Positions 1 to 7,794 are shown, counted from the first letter of the stretch. The stretch is DNA of 60,559 nt from Paenibacillus tyrphae (GCF_000722545.1 NZ_JNVM01000039.1:1-60559); one strand, 5' to 3'. Program-made: numbers and translations. Notes: a model not told the origin generated them from the letters alone.

Positions 1-45
1 TCGGCAGCGTTCGTCCTGAGCCAGGATCAAACTCTCCATTAAAGA
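1..45 (-). rRNA. 16S rRNA, 5' end only
   Basis: The reverse complement reads GAGAGTTTGATCCTGGCTCA followed by GGACGAACGCTGCCGA, the universal 5' end of bacterial 16S rRNA. The gene runs off the left edge, so only about 45 bases are present. The exact mature 5' end cannot be fixed from sequence alone. Confidence 0.97.
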
Positions 46-118
46 AAAGCTGATTAAAGCTCAAAATTTACTACTGACGAGAATTTGCATTCTCTTATAT
101 GACACTCACTCGATGTTC

Positions 119-131
119 AGTTTTCAAAGGG
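119..131 (-). promoter_or_regulatory. boxA-like antitermination element of the rrn leader
   Basis: On the minus strand the leader reads CCCTTTGAAAACT, matching the CTTTGAAAAC boxA-type element found in Bacillales rRNA leaders. It lies about 75 bases before the 16S gene and after both promoters, where a Nus-factor antitermination site is expected. Confidence 0.6.
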
Positions 132-213
132 CAATTTCCTTCAACAAGTGCTGCGTTATCAAGCTCTGCAGCCTTTGTTTCTTGTTGTCACCTTGTTTAG
201 CGGCGACTTTTAT

Positions 214-243
214 AATATATCACATTCGCCTATCGAAAAGCAA
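214..243 (-). promoter_or_regulatory. rrn promoter P2 (sigma-A type)
   Basis: Minus-strand TTGCTT, 18 bases, TATATT. It lies about 170 bases upstream of the 16S gene, the usual place for the proximal promoter of a tandem rrn pair. An AT-rich stretch precedes it. Confidence 0.6.
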
Positions 244-312
244 GCACTTTTTTTATTTCTTTTTGTTTCCAGAGGTGAAGCTGCTCGCTTGCAAAAGGAG
301 AACGAGTAATAA

Positions 313-340
313 AATATCATAAGAGCGCACCGGAAGTCAA
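313..340 (-). promoter_or_regulatory. rrn promoter P1 (sigma-A type)
   Basis: Minus-strand TTGACT, 16 bases, GATATT (or 17 bases to ATATTT). It is the distal member of a tandem pair and begins only about 20 bases after the stop codon of the small unknown gene, with no terminator between them. Confidence 0.55.
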
Positions 341-359
341 GCGATTTTTCGATTTTATT

Positions 360-761
360 TTAATGGTACATCCGGTTTCTTGCGTATTTCGAAATTTCTT
401 TTGGCGAGGCTAGGCGGGCATACATGCGGAAAATGACTTTGTACCGCGATTCGATCGCCGTTTTGATGTCCGCATCGATTCTCTTGTCACTCAAGTCGAA
501 GAGCATTTCATCCAGTTCCTTGCGCAGGACGTAATCCAGTTCTCTGCATTCCCGTTCGTTAAACAAAAAGCCAAGCATGCCGATGTGGCCCCTTTCCAAA
601 ATGAAGTGCGCAAATGCAAAAAAGATATGCAGCTTAAGCGTAATCGAATCCAAACCAAGAAAGTTCGGCGCTTGTCTGCATACCTCTTTATATCGCCAAA
701 ACCGATCTTGTGTTTTACTGTTATGCACAGTTTTGGGCATTTTTATGAGTTTGCGTTTCAT
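360..761 (-). CDS. Uncharacterised 133-residue protein next to the rrn operon
   Basis: I do not recognise the family. The protein is basic at the start (MKRKLIKMPK), with a hydrophobic helix around residues 38-60 and then charged, probably helical segments rich in Glu, Asp and Arg. There is no signal peptide, Cys motif or known catalytic motif. It begins six bases after the stop of the SpoIIM-like gene. No good ribosome site precedes the ATG (TAA AAATAA ATG), which suggests translational coupling to the upstream gene. The next element downstream is the rrn P1 promoter. A distant link to the small YbaK-type proteins often found near cwlD is possible but unproven. That it is a real gene rests on the uninterrupted frame and tight spacing. 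Confidence 0.6.
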   Translation of the reverse strand: MKRKLIKMPKTVHNSKTQDRFWRYKEVCRQAPNFLGLDSITLKLHIFFAFAHFILERGHIGMLGFLFNERECRELDYVLRKELDEMLFDLSDKRIDADIKTAIESRYKVIFRMYARLASPKEISKYARNRMYH

Positions 762-767
762 TTATTT

Positions 768-1379
768 TTATCCGCGGGCCAACCATAAGGTTAACGTGCT
801 TTCGATTAGCGCGGCTACGAACAGCACGGCTACGAGCATTACACTGACAGGCAGCAGCGCTTTGATAAACAGAAGAAACTGTTCTCTTGTCTTGACGGAA
901 CGGGTCGGACTAAGTGCGGAAAGCAGCATCTTCAGCACTATCACGCCCAATCGCAGCCCGAAGGCACAAGCCACGATAATCGCCGGAATCTCCAGGATCC
1001 CGTGGGGAAGGATTGTTTTGATCACATACAGCCAGGATTGCTTCTGGGCCGACACCGTACATACGTAGCCAAGCAGCAAGCCGTTGGCAAGAAGAAAAAA
1101 CAGCGGGAATACTCCGAAAAACAATCCCAAGGCAATGATCAATAACGATTTGGAAGCATTATTCCAAAAAATGAGCCAAAATAAAGACCATTGCTGATTC
1201 GGCTTGCTTGCAATGGAATCCGAGATTTGTTTTAACGCTTCGAGCTGGCCGTTGATAAACGCATGAAACTGGCTTGAGTACAGCGCGCCCATGACGATAC
1301 CGGTGACAAATACCAAGGTGGATGCAATAAAGTAATGTTTCATCAGCTTCATTTGCGTAAATGCATTTTTCCAATTCAA
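768..1379 (-). CDS. SpoIIM-family (DUF95) membrane protein
   Basis: A 203-residue integral membrane protein. Its central motif HGILEIPAIIVACAFGLRLG (about residues 126-145) is the signature of the SpoIIM/DUF95 family. Hydrophobic helices lie near residues 15-35, 68-105, 125-150 and 175-198. SpoIIM itself acts with SpoIID and SpoIIP during engulfment. This copy may be a paralogue rather than spoIIM, because the neighbours are not spoIIM's usual ones. The start is TTG, chosen because AGGAGG lies nine bases before it; the longer frame lacks a ribosome site. It is divergent from pdaB and probably co-transcribed with the unknown gene that follows. Confidence 0.8.
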   Translation of the reverse strand: MNWKNAFTQMKLMKHYFIASTLVFVTGIVMGALYSSQFHAFINGQLEALKQISDSIASKPNQQWSLFWLIFWNNASKSLLIIALGLFFGVFPLFFLLANGLLLGYVCTVSAQKQSWLYVIKTILPHGILEIPAIIVACAFGLRLGVIVLKMLLSALSPTRSVKTREQFLLFIKALLPVSVMLVAVLFVAALIESTLTLWLARG

Positions 1380-1400
1380 AAGAGAGTCCCTCCTTTTTAA

Positions 1401-1428
1401 GCATAAGATATCGGTACGAGCATACACA
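1401..1428 (+). promoter_or_regulatory. Candidate sigma-E promoter for pdaB
   Basis: GCATAAG, 13 bases, CATACACA on the plus strand, compared with the sigma-E pattern KMATATT N14 CATACANT. The -10 matches at seven of eight positions; the -35 is weaker and the spacer is one base short. The predicted start is about 45 bases before the pdaB GTG. This is inference from consensus only. Confidence 0.35.
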
Positions 1429-1478
1429 TCTATTAATACAAGCCTTTTCGGACGAGATGGGCAAAGGAGGCCTAGCCA

Positions 1479-2264
1479 GTGAATTATTTTTATGTCATGA
1501 ACGGCAAAAAACTAAAACAAGCGCTAATTATTACCGTTGCTGTCCTGTTCGCCATCGGCATCATTTATTCGGAAAGGGAAAATGTTTCGGTCTTCTCCCA
1601 ATACGAACCCGCTGCGGTCTACAGTATTCCCACGGAAAGAAAGCTGATCGCTCTCACCTTCGATATCAGCTGGGGGGATACGCGCACGGAGCCGATTCTT
1701 CAAATTCTGGAAAACAAAGGAATTCGAAACGCAACCTTTTTCTTATCGTCACCTTGGACCAAAAGTCATCCCGATACCGTAAGCAAAATCGTCAAAGGCG
1801 GGTGGGAAATCGGCAGTCACGGACATAAGCACGTGAATTACAGCAGCTTGAACGATGAGGAAATTCGTGCCCAAATTAAGACGGCTCACCAAATCATTCA
1901 GGAAGTTACCGGTACAAGTCCGAACCTGCTGCGGCTTCCGAACGGCGATTTTGACAAACGCGTGCTGCAGATCGCTAACGAACTTCGTTATACGGTCATT
2001 CAATGGGATACGGATTCTCAGGATTGGATGAATAAAGGAGTCGACACGATCATCAACCGCGTCTTATCTAAAGCGCATCCCGGCGATATCATTTTATTTC
2101 ACGCCAGCGACTCCGTGAAGCAAACCCACGAAGCGCTCCCCGTTATTATCGACAAATTACGCGAAAAAGGTTACGAGTTCGTGACCGTCAGTCAATTGAT
2201 GAAGCAAACGAAGGTCAGCAATCAGCCGCCTGTCGAAGATCAAACGATGAAGCCTGTACGTTAA
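1479..2264 (+). CDS. pdaB: Sporulation polysaccharide deacetylase PdaB
   Basis: A 261-residue NodB-type deacetylase. An uncleaved-looking N-terminal anchor (about residues 10-29) is followed by the catalytic fold: TFDISWGD near residue 60, in place of the canonical TFDDG and typical of PdaB, then GSHGHKH (about 112-118) carrying the metal histidines, and a late FHASD motif. PdaB is needed in Bacillus for stable spores and cortex maintenance. The start is GTG: AGGAGG sits eight bases before it. The gene is on the plus strand, convergent with kbaA and separated from it by a shared terminator, and divergent from the SpoIIM-like gene. The same neighbourhood (gerD, kbaA, pdaB) occurs in Bacillus. 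Confidence 0.92.
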   Translation: MNYFYVMNGKKLKQALIITVAVLFAIGIIYSERENVSVFSQYEPAAVYSIPTERKLIALTFDISWGDTRTEPILQILENKGIRNATFFLSSPWTKSHPDTVSKIVKGGWEIGSHGHKHVNYSSLNDEEIRAQIKTAHQIIQEVTGTSPNLLRLPNGDFDKRVLQIANELRYTVIQWDTDSQDWMNKGVDTIINRVLSKAHPGDIILFHASDSVKQTHEALPVIIDKLREKGYEFVTVSQLMKQTKVSNQPPVEDQTMKPVR

Positions 2265-2284
2265 CCCCGCTTCTTACATATGAA

Positions 2285-2318
2285 AAAACAGCAAGAGCCG
2301 TTACATCGGCTCTTTATT
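2285..2318. terminator. Bidirectional terminator between pdaB and kbaA
   Basis: AAGAGCCG and CGGCTCTT arms around a short loop, with T-rich sequence to the right and an A-run to the left, so it can work for both convergent genes. The stop codon of kbaA lies in the loop. Confidence 0.85.
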
Positions 2319-2897
2319 TGTGTTCAGCACTTTGCTAAGGATCAATATTTGCCAAGCATTACACAAGTACAGCGGAACCATCATAAAGATGGTGGAAGCT
2401 GCGTTGTCGAGCCGCAGGGAAGGAATAGCTTCGATCGCCGTGACCGCGATCATAAAAAATAATGTCGGAATAGCTGCGCTCCGATTCGTCATTTTTACTT
2501 TCCACCAAGCTACGCCGATCGACACTATAATTAGCGAAAGCGGAAGGATCATATACACGCCCCAGCTCATCTGCTGCTCACTGCTAACATAGCGCAAATA
2601 GATCAGATCGAACAAGACGATCACCGTAATGATCACTTGGACGATATCCCAGGCCCATTTTCGAAGGATGCCGCCGATAATATACCGCACAATCAAATAA
2701 GCGAAAAAACCCATCTGGCTCAACACACTGATCGTGGCACCGCCAAGAATCATCGTGATCATACTAAAGCCGATTTGTTTTCCGCCGAGCTCAACCTGTT
2801 GGTCCGTCAATTGTAGTACAAGCCCGGCAATAACGGCCGCCACCGCACCGATCAGCAGCGTGGTCCAAAATAAATAAAACCATTTTCTTAACGTCAC
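2301..2897 (-). CDS. kbaA: KbaA, activator of the KinB sporulation signalling pathway
   Basis: A 198-residue protein made almost entirely of membrane helices (about residues 7-30, 43-75, 82-103, 113-132, 140-160, 168-190), matching KbaA in length and place. In Bacillus subtilis KbaA is required for KinB to feed phosphate into the Spo0F/Spo0B/Spo0A relay; the biochemical mechanism is not established. The start is GTG, with GGGGG about ten bases upstream. It is divergent from gerD and convergent with pdaB. The family call rests on overall pattern and the gerD-kbaA-pdaB neighbourhood rather than on a catalytic motif. Confidence 0.88.
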   Translation of the reverse strand: MTLRKWFYLFWTTLLIGAVAAVIAGLVLQLTDQQVELGGKQIGFSMITMILGGATISVLSQMGFFAYLIVRYIIGGILRKWAWDIVQVIITVIVLFDLIYLRYVSSEQQMSWGVYMILPLSLIIVSIGVAWWKVKMTNRSAAIPTLFFMIAVTAIEAIPSLRLDNAASTIFMMVPLYLCNAWQILILSKVLNTNKEPM

Positions 2898-2972
2898 GAC
2901 CGCTATACCCCCAATAAGTCATTTCAACAGTTAATTGTACCAACCTTCACAATAAAAAGCTAACAACAATTG

Positions 2973-3002
2973 TGTTAATCCCCGGGTACGTAACAAATAC
3001 TA
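2973..3002 (+). promoter_or_regulatory. Candidate sigma-G promoter for gerD
   Basis: TGTTAA, 17 bases, AATACTA. The -10 matches the sigma-G CATWMTA pattern at six of seven positions; the -35 match is only partial. Placement about 30 bases before the gerD start suits a forespore promoter, as gerD is forespore-expressed in Bacillus. Inference only. Confidence 0.33.
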
Positions 3003-3032
3003 ACGGCAAAACAATGAAAGGAGCCCGAACTG

Positions 3033-3719
3033 ATGATAGCGCGATGGATTCGTTTTTTACCCGCCGTCCTAATCGTCGGCTTCTTGACTTCCTGCGGTTC
3101 CGAATCTAAAGCTTCATCCGCCGGTGGCGGGAATACTTACAAAGACACCAAGTCGATGGTTCTCGATATTTTGAAGACCGAAGACGGGCGGAAAGCTATC
3201 CAAGAGGCTACCATACATGAGAACAGCAAGCTCCAATTATTATCGGCCGGCGATACGCAGCAGCTGCAGCTAGCGGTAAAGGATGTGCTGACCGATACGG
3301 AGAGCAACCAGTTTCTGCAAAAAATGATCAGCGATCCGAAATTCGCCGGCCAATTCGCCAAAGCCATTCAAAAAGATACCAAACAAATTCATAAGGATTT
3401 ATTAAAGGACCCCGAATATCAAAAAGCCATGATGGATGCCATGAAAAGCCCTGATTTTGAATCGATGCTGATGGATACGTTGAAGGGAACAGCCTACCGC
3501 ACTCAAACCAAAGCTGTCATTCAGGAATCACTGCAAAGTCCGATTTTCCGCTTGGAAATGATGGATTTGATGAAAAAGGTGCTGCAGGAAGAATCGAAGC
3601 CTAAGGAGGAGAAAGGCAAGAAGAAGGGCGGTGAAGGCGAAGGCAAGGGTAAGCAAAAAGGAGGACAAGGCAAGCAAGGTGGCGGATCTAAGCAAGGCGG
3701 CGGAAGCGGTGGAGGTTGA
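3033..3719 (+). CDS. gerD: Spore germination lipoprotein GerD
   Basis: A 228-residue lipoprotein. A hydrophobic signal segment ends in a lipobox, LTSC, with Cys21 the likely lipidated residue. The middle (about residues 35-185) is a helical region with repeating short acidic/basic helices. The tail (190-228) is extremely rich in Gly and Lys, as is usual in GerD. In Bacillus, GerD clusters nutrient germinant receptors into the germinosome on the inner spore membrane. The start codon follows AAAGGAG by about ten bases. It is plus-strand, divergent from kbaA and convergent with salA. Confidence 0.92.
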   Translation: MIARWIRFLPAVLIVGFLTSCGSESKASSAGGGNTYKDTKSMVLDILKTEDGRKAIQEATIHENSKLQLLSAGDTQQLQLAVKDVLTDTESNQFLQKMISDPKFAGQFAKAIQKDTKQIHKDLLKDPEYQKAMMDAMKSPDFESMLMDTLKGTAYRTQTKAVIQESLQSPIFRLEMMDLMKKVLQEESKPKEEKGKKKGGEGEGKGKQKGGQGKQGGGSKQGGGSGGG

Positions 3720-3730
3720 CATTAAAGCTT

Positions 3731-3770
3731 AAAAAAAAGGATCGGCCTCGTCAGGCTGATCCTTTTTCCT
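3731..3770. terminator. Bidirectional terminator between gerD and salA
   Basis: AAGGATC-GCC and GGC-GATCCTT arms (3737-3764) flanked by eight A on the left and five T on the right. It serves both convergent genes. The last codons and stop of salA are inside the stem. Confidence 0.9.
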
Positions 3771-4857
3771 CTAATTGTTGAATAAGTTGCTCCGCCATAT
3801 CGCGGTAAATGAGCCCTGTCTCGGTATCGGCTTTATAAACCGAAGGAGAATAATCCAGCTCGGCCACATGGTTGTCCGGAACGCCCAGAGGAATTTGCGC
3901 CAGCAGCTTCGTATGCAGCTCCTCAGCTAGCTTGCCGCCGCCTCCGCGGCCGAACACATAGTCTTTATTGCCGCATTTGCCACAGGCATAGTACGACATA
4001 TTCTCAACAACGCCGATAATCTCATGCTCCGTATGAATGGCCATCGCTCCTGCCCGTGCCGCTACAAAAGCTGCTGTAGCATGGGGCGTGGTAACGATAA
4101 TTTCTTTGCTGTGCGGAATCATCTGATGGACGTCAAGGGCCACATCTCCGGTCCCCGGGGGCAGATCCAGCAAAATATAGTCAAGCTCGCCCCACTCCAC
4201 TTCGTTAAAGAAGTTGCGAAGCATTTTGCCCAGCATCGGACCGCGCCAAATGACCGGTGTATTTTCTTCGACAAAAAAGCCCATGGAAATCACTTTAACG
4301 CCGAACCGCTCAACCGGAATAATCCGGTTGTTCACAAGCTGCGGCCGTTCTTCGATGCCCATCATATCGGGAACGCTAAATCCGTAAATATCGGCATCGA
4401 CCAAGCCGACTTTCTTCCCTAATCTTGCTAACGCTACGGCCAAGTTGACCGTGACTGTCGATTTCCCGACGCCGCCTTTTCCGCTCGCAATAGCAATGAA
4501 ACGCACTCCCGATTGCGGGTCAAGCACATTGACAGAAGGCTCGGAAGGTTGTTCGGTTTTTTCGTGAACAGAAGCGGATTCTTGAGTCTTACGCGCCGCT
4601 TCGTTGCGCTCGAATTCAGACAGCAGCCGAAAGCGCAGGTGAACGTCCGCAGCGCCCGCTTGTTTGAAAGCTTCAGCAACCTGATCCTGCAGCTGCTGCT
4701 TGTACGATTCGTTATCATTGGACAGCAGTACGGTAGCCGACACATGTTGTTCCTTGATCATGATATCGCGAATAAAATTCAAATCGGCTAAGCTTAAGCC
4801 AAATTCCAGGTCCTTCAGCGGGCTTATGGAAGCCAGCAATTGTTCTTTGGTTAGCAC
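3751..4857 (-). CDS. salA: SalA/Mrp (ApbC) P-loop ATPase
   Basis: A 368-residue Mrp/NBP35-type protein. The N-terminal ~85 residues form a MIP18-like (DUF59) domain; the ATPase domain has the deviant Walker A GKGGVGKST and a late Cys pair (ACGKCG) typical of iron-sulfur carrier relatives. In Bacillus, SalA represses scoC and so affects exoprotease production; orthologues elsewhere help assemble iron-sulfur clusters. The start is GTG, five bases after GAGGTG; an upstream in-frame ATG has no ribosome site. It follows cwlD by 60 bases and ends in the terminator shared with gerD. Confidence 0.92.
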   Translation of the reverse strand: MLTKEQLLASISPLKDLEFGLSLADLNFIRDIMIKEQHVSATVLLSNDNESYKQQLQDQVAEAFKQAGAADVHLRFRLLSEFERNEAARKTQESASVHEKTEQPSEPSVNVLDPQSGVRFIAIASGKGGVGKSTVTVNLAVALARLGKKVGLVDADIYGFSVPDMMGIEERPQLVNNRIIPVERFGVKVISMGFFVEENTPVIWRGPMLGKMLRNFFNEVEWGELDYILLDLPPGTGDVALDVHQMIPHSKEIIVTTPHATAAFVAARAGAMAIHTEHEIIGVVENMSYYACGKCGNKDYVFGRGGGGKLAEELHTKLLAQIPLGVPDNHVAELDYSPSVYKADTETGLIYRDMAEQLIQQLEEKGSA

Positions 4858-4917
4858 GATGTCACCTCGGCGATCCATTGTTTAAGTTCTACTGCGGTAT
4901 ATTATACCACAAATTCA

Positions 4918-5673
4918 TCAGGAACCCACTTTTTCACCCGAGTAGTACCGGAGAATGCCTTGATAAATGGAAGTCGCTATCTTTTTCTGGTAAGCCGGAT
5001 CTCGAAGGAGCTGAGCCTCGCCCGGATTGGATAAAAATCCGACTTCGACGAGAGCGCTTGGGATGGTCATCGCTTTAAGCAAATAGATTTCTTTGTCGGC
5101 CTGCTTCGCGACCCGATCCGTATTTTTCAAATTCCTTTTAATCTCCTCCTGAATCAACGTTGCCAAGGTCGAATTGTCGGCATGATTCGGATAAAAGAAC
5201 GTCTGGGCACCCGACCAGCGGGGGGACGGGATGCTGTTCAGATGGATGCTAACGAATAGATTGGACTTTTGCTTGGAAACAAACTCAGCCCGTTTCAACA
5301 GATCTTCGGTTTTGCGTTTACTGTACCCTTTCGTTTCCGGAGAGGCCAGGTCCCGATCGTCCTCCCGGGTCATGACCACCAATGCTCCCGACTGCTGCAA
5401 ATAATCCCGAAGGTGCAAGGCAATGGCCAAATTGACATCCTTCTCCTCCAACCCATCCTTGCTTCGAGCGCCTCCATCCGGCCCGCCATGCCCGGCATCC
5501 AATGCGATGATTTTGCCGGACAGCGGCATCGTCCAATACGTCCATGTTTTGGTGGATGGGAGCTCGTAGGTGAACATGAACAGCATGAGCGCCACCAACA
5601 AGGCTGACATCACGATTTTGATTCCGCTATGCATGGTCAGCCAAACGATGACCCTCTTTCTTTTTCCGAACAT
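4918..5673 (-). CDS. cwlD: Germination-specific N-acetylmuramoyl-L-alanine amidase CwlD
   Basis: A 251-residue Amidase_3 enzyme. An N-terminal membrane anchor (about residues 13-36) is followed by DAGHGGPDGG (first zinc His), the conserved Glu in LEEKDVNL, SIHLNS (second His) and the C-terminal VEVGFLSNP with the catalytic Glu. CwlD, with PdaA, makes muramic-delta-lactam in spore cortex, which lets germination enzymes recognise the cortex. The ATG follows AGGTGG by eight bases; the longer frame begins with a GTG inside that ribosome site. The ribosome site itself lies in the 3' arm of the sat terminator (see the terminator at 5675-5728). Confidence 0.94.
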   Translation of the reverse strand: MFGKRKRVIVWLTMHSGIKIVMSALLVALMLFMFTYELPSTKTWTYWTMPLSGKIIALDAGHGGPDGGARSKDGLEEKDVNLAIALHLRDYLQQSGALVVMTREDDRDLASPETKGYSKRKTEDLLKRAEFVSKQKSNLFVSIHLNSIPSPRWSGAQTFFYPNHADNSTLATLIQEEIKRNLKNTDRVAKQADKEIYLLKAMTIPSALVEVGFLSNPGEAQLLRDPAYQKKIATSIYQGILRYYSGEKVGS

Positions 5674-5674
5674 G

Positions 5675-5728
5675 AAAAAATCCACCTCACATCCCTAGAC
5701 TCTCTTTCATCTTATGGGACGAGGTGGA
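5675..5728 (-). terminator. sat terminator overlapping the cwlD ribosome site
   Basis: Minus-strand arms TCCACCTCGTCCC and GGGATGTGAGGTGGA around a ~20-base loop, followed directly by TTTTTTC and then the cwlD ATG. The 3' arm contains the GAGGTGG ribosome site of cwlD, so the same hairpin can end sat transcription and hide the cwlD start in any read-through RNA. Confidence 0.8.
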
Positions 5729-5742
5729 CAATTATACCTTAC

Positions 5743-6918
5743 TTATACCTGATATTCGGGGTCCTTCATACCTTGGATCAACACTTCCGCCACTTCCGGC
5801 CGCGTGAACTGCGGTGGAGGGCATTGGCCGTCACGCAGCAGCGCACGAACTTTTGTTCCGGAGAGATGCAAATGGTCTTCTTTGCCGTGCGGACACGTCT
5901 TGCTGGAAGCCATGTTAGCGCATTTCGTGCAAAAGAAGCTGTGCTCGAAGAACAGCGGCGTGATGCCAAGCTCTTCGGGAGTGAAATTGCTGAAGATTTC
6001 CTGGGCTTCATACGTTCCGTAATAGTCGCCTACGCCCGCATGATCGCGCCCAACAATAAAATGCGTGCAGCCGTAGTTTTTCCGGACCATTGCATGGAAG
6101 ATCGCTTCGCGCGGACCGGCATAGCGCATCGCCGCGGGGAATACACCCAAAAATACGCGGTCCTTCGGATAGTAATTTTCCAGCAGGACCAAATAGCTGC
6201 GCATCCGGACGTCGGCCGATATATCGTCAGACTTGGTCTCGCCCACGAGCGGGTTCAAAAAGAGCGCATCGACGATTTCCATCGCGCTTTTTTGAATGTA
6301 TTCATGCGCCCGATGAACCGGATTCCGAGTTTGAAAGCCGACTACGCTCTTCCAGCCCTTTTCAGAAAAAAGCTGCCGCGTTACGGCCGGGTCGTAGTAA
6401 AACTCCTCGAATTTATCCGGCTTCGGACGGTTCAATACTTGGATCGGCCCGCCGATATAAGTCGACGGTCTGGAGAACAGCTTCTGGACGCCGGGATGCG
6501 CTTCGTCGTCGGTTTTAAACACGTTCAGCGCTTCTTTGCGCTGGTCAACATGATAAATGCTTTGGACCTCAATAATGCCGTAGATGATGCCGTCTTGCGC
6601 CCCTACAAGTGCTACTTCCTGTCCAATGGCGAAGTCACTAGCGATTTGCGGCTCGACGGCTAACGTAATCGGAATGCTCCAGACCGTCCCGTCTTTCAAA
6701 CGCATACGTTCCACGACCGAATGATAATCCTGTTCACCCAAAAAGCCAGTAAGCGGCGAAAAAGCACCGACACCGATCAAATCAAGATCGGAAATCGTCC
6801 ATGCGTCAATGTTAAGCGAATATAACGTTGCTGCATGCTCCAGCTGGCTTGTTCTTTTCTCGCCCTCAATCACCCGATTAATGAGCGCCCCGCCATGTGG
6901 TCGAATGGTTTCTCCCAT
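5743..6918 (-). CDS. sat: Sulfate adenylyltransferase (ATP sulfurylase)
   Basis: A 391-residue homomeric ATP sulfurylase, which makes adenylyl sulfate (APS) from sulfate and ATP. The substrate-binding QTRNPVHRAHE motif (about residue 196) and the GRDHAGVGDYYG motif are intact. A C-x2-C...C...H-type zinc cluster (CTKCANMASSKTCPHG) follows, as in bacterial enzymes of this class. It lies 30 bases after cysH in the same operon, giving the first step of assimilatory sulfate reduction, while CysH does the second. No APS kinase gene is present here. It ends at a terminator that overlaps the cwlD ribosome site. Confidence 0.95.
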   Translation of the reverse strand: MGETIRPHGGALINRVIEGEKRTSQLEHAATLYSLNIDAWTISDLDLIGVGAFSPLTGFLGEQDYHSVVERMRLKDGTVWSIPITLAVEPQIASDFAIGQEVALVGAQDGIIYGIIEVQSIYHVDQRKEALNVFKTDDEAHPGVQKLFSRPSTYIGGPIQVLNRPKPDKFEEFYYDPAVTRQLFSEKGWKSVVGFQTRNPVHRAHEYIQKSAMEIVDALFLNPLVGETKSDDISADVRMRSYLVLLENYYPKDRVFLGVFPAAMRYAGPREAIFHAMVRKNYGCTHFIVGRDHAGVGDYYGTYEAQEIFSNFTPEELGITPLFFEHSFFCTKCANMASSKTCPHGKEDHLHLSGTKVRALLRDGQCPPPQFTRPEVAEVLIQGMKDPEYQV

Positions 6919-6948
6919 CGCTATTGCTCCTCCTATTGCTCTCTCTGC

Positions 6949-7641
6949 TTATTTATGAAGTCCGCATTCCGTCTTCTCGAAACCGGCCCAACGGCCCGTT
7001 CTCGGGTCCTCACCCGCCGCTACTGGACGAGTACAGTGCTCACAGCCGATACTTGGATAGCTCCGGTCATGAAGCGGATTATAAATAATGTTGTTACTTC
7101 GAATATAATTCCAAACGTCTTCAGATGTCCAGCCGGCGAGCGGATTGAATTTGACAAGACCGAACTTGACGTCATATTCGGCCTTCTTGGAGTTAGCGCG
7201 TGTCGGAGCTTGGTCACGGCGAATTCCTGTGATCCAGGCATCGTAGTTTTTGAGGATGTCCGTTAATGGATCGACTTTGCGGATGTTGCAGCATTGGTTT
7301 GGAGCGCTCTTCCACAGTTCTTCGCCAAACTGCTGGGCCTGCTCCTCCAACGTAAGCTTCGGAAGCACTTGAACGAATTCGACTCCATAGTGCTGCTGCA
7401 GACGGTCGCGGGTTTCATAAGTTTCCTGAAAATGCACGTTCGTATCGAGGTAAAAGATATCGGTTTTGGGGCTGATCTTCTGGAGCATATCGACCAATAC
7501 GACGTCCTCTGCTCCGAAACTACAGGCTAAAGTGATATTGGGGAATCTTTCTACCGCCCAGGATAAAAGTGCCTCCGGGCTTTGGAATTCAAAATCCTCT
7601 GCTGCTTGACGGATTAACTCTTCTTTCTCAAATAAATTCAT
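6949..7641 (-). CDS. cysH: Phosphoadenylyl/adenylyl-sulfate reductase CysH
   Basis: A 230-residue reductase making sulfite from APS or PAPS using thioredoxin. It has the PP-loop start (ACSFGAEDVVLVDM) and the C-terminal catalytic ECGLHK. It also carries the CC...CxxC set (QCCNIRKV and GCEHC) that binds a [4Fe-4S] cluster, which points to APS-using or dual-specific enzymes rather than the cluster-free enteric PAPS reductase. The start was moved 25 codons in: GGAGGTG stands seven bases before this ATG and nothing suitable precedes the longer frame. It has its own consensus promoter just after the rpsI terminator and leads into sat. Confidence 0.93.
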   Translation of the reverse strand: MNLFEKEELIRQAAEDFEFQSPEALLSWAVERFPNITLACSFGAEDVVLVDMLQKISPKTDIFYLDTNVHFQETYETRDRLQQHYGVEFVQVLPKLTLEEQAQQFGEELWKSAPNQCCNIRKVDPLTDILKNYDAWITGIRRDQAPTRANSKKAEYDVKFGLVKFNPLAGWTSEDVWNYIRSNNIIYNPLHDRSYPSIGCEHCTRPVAAGEDPRTGRWAGFEKTECGLHK

Positions 7642-7705
7642 GGCTTTTCGCACCTCCAGCAATTTAATTCCGAGTATATTTATGTGTTTTATTTTATTTA
7701 TCTTA

Positions 7706-7733
7706 ATTATAAACAACGGACCCTTTTTGTCAA
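7706..7733 (-). promoter_or_regulatory. Consensus sigma-A promoter of cysH-sat
   Basis: TTGACA, 16 bases, TATAAT on the minus strand, both hexamers perfect. The leader of about 60 bases is too short for a SAM riboswitch or T-box. Such a strong core suggests repression controls it; a GGAATT-containing stretch near 7669-7680 may be part of an operator, but that is unproven. Confidence 0.85.
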
Positions 7734-7794
7734 TTTAAAATTTTCTCTAGGCTTCTGCCTTATTTTATTGCTTTCCGGCTTGTTCGGTGAAAAT

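Noticed and set aside
113..322. Plus-strand 69-codon frame upstream of 16S
   Set aside because: It lies in the rrn promoter and leader region, antisense, without a ribosome site.
7665..7685. CymR operator upstream of cysH
   Set aside because: Only a GGAATT-type half matches; not enough to call a site, so it is mentioned only as a test.
7642..7705. SAM riboswitch or T-box in the cysH leader
   Set aside because: The leader is only about 60 bases and has no matching conserved sequence or terminator.
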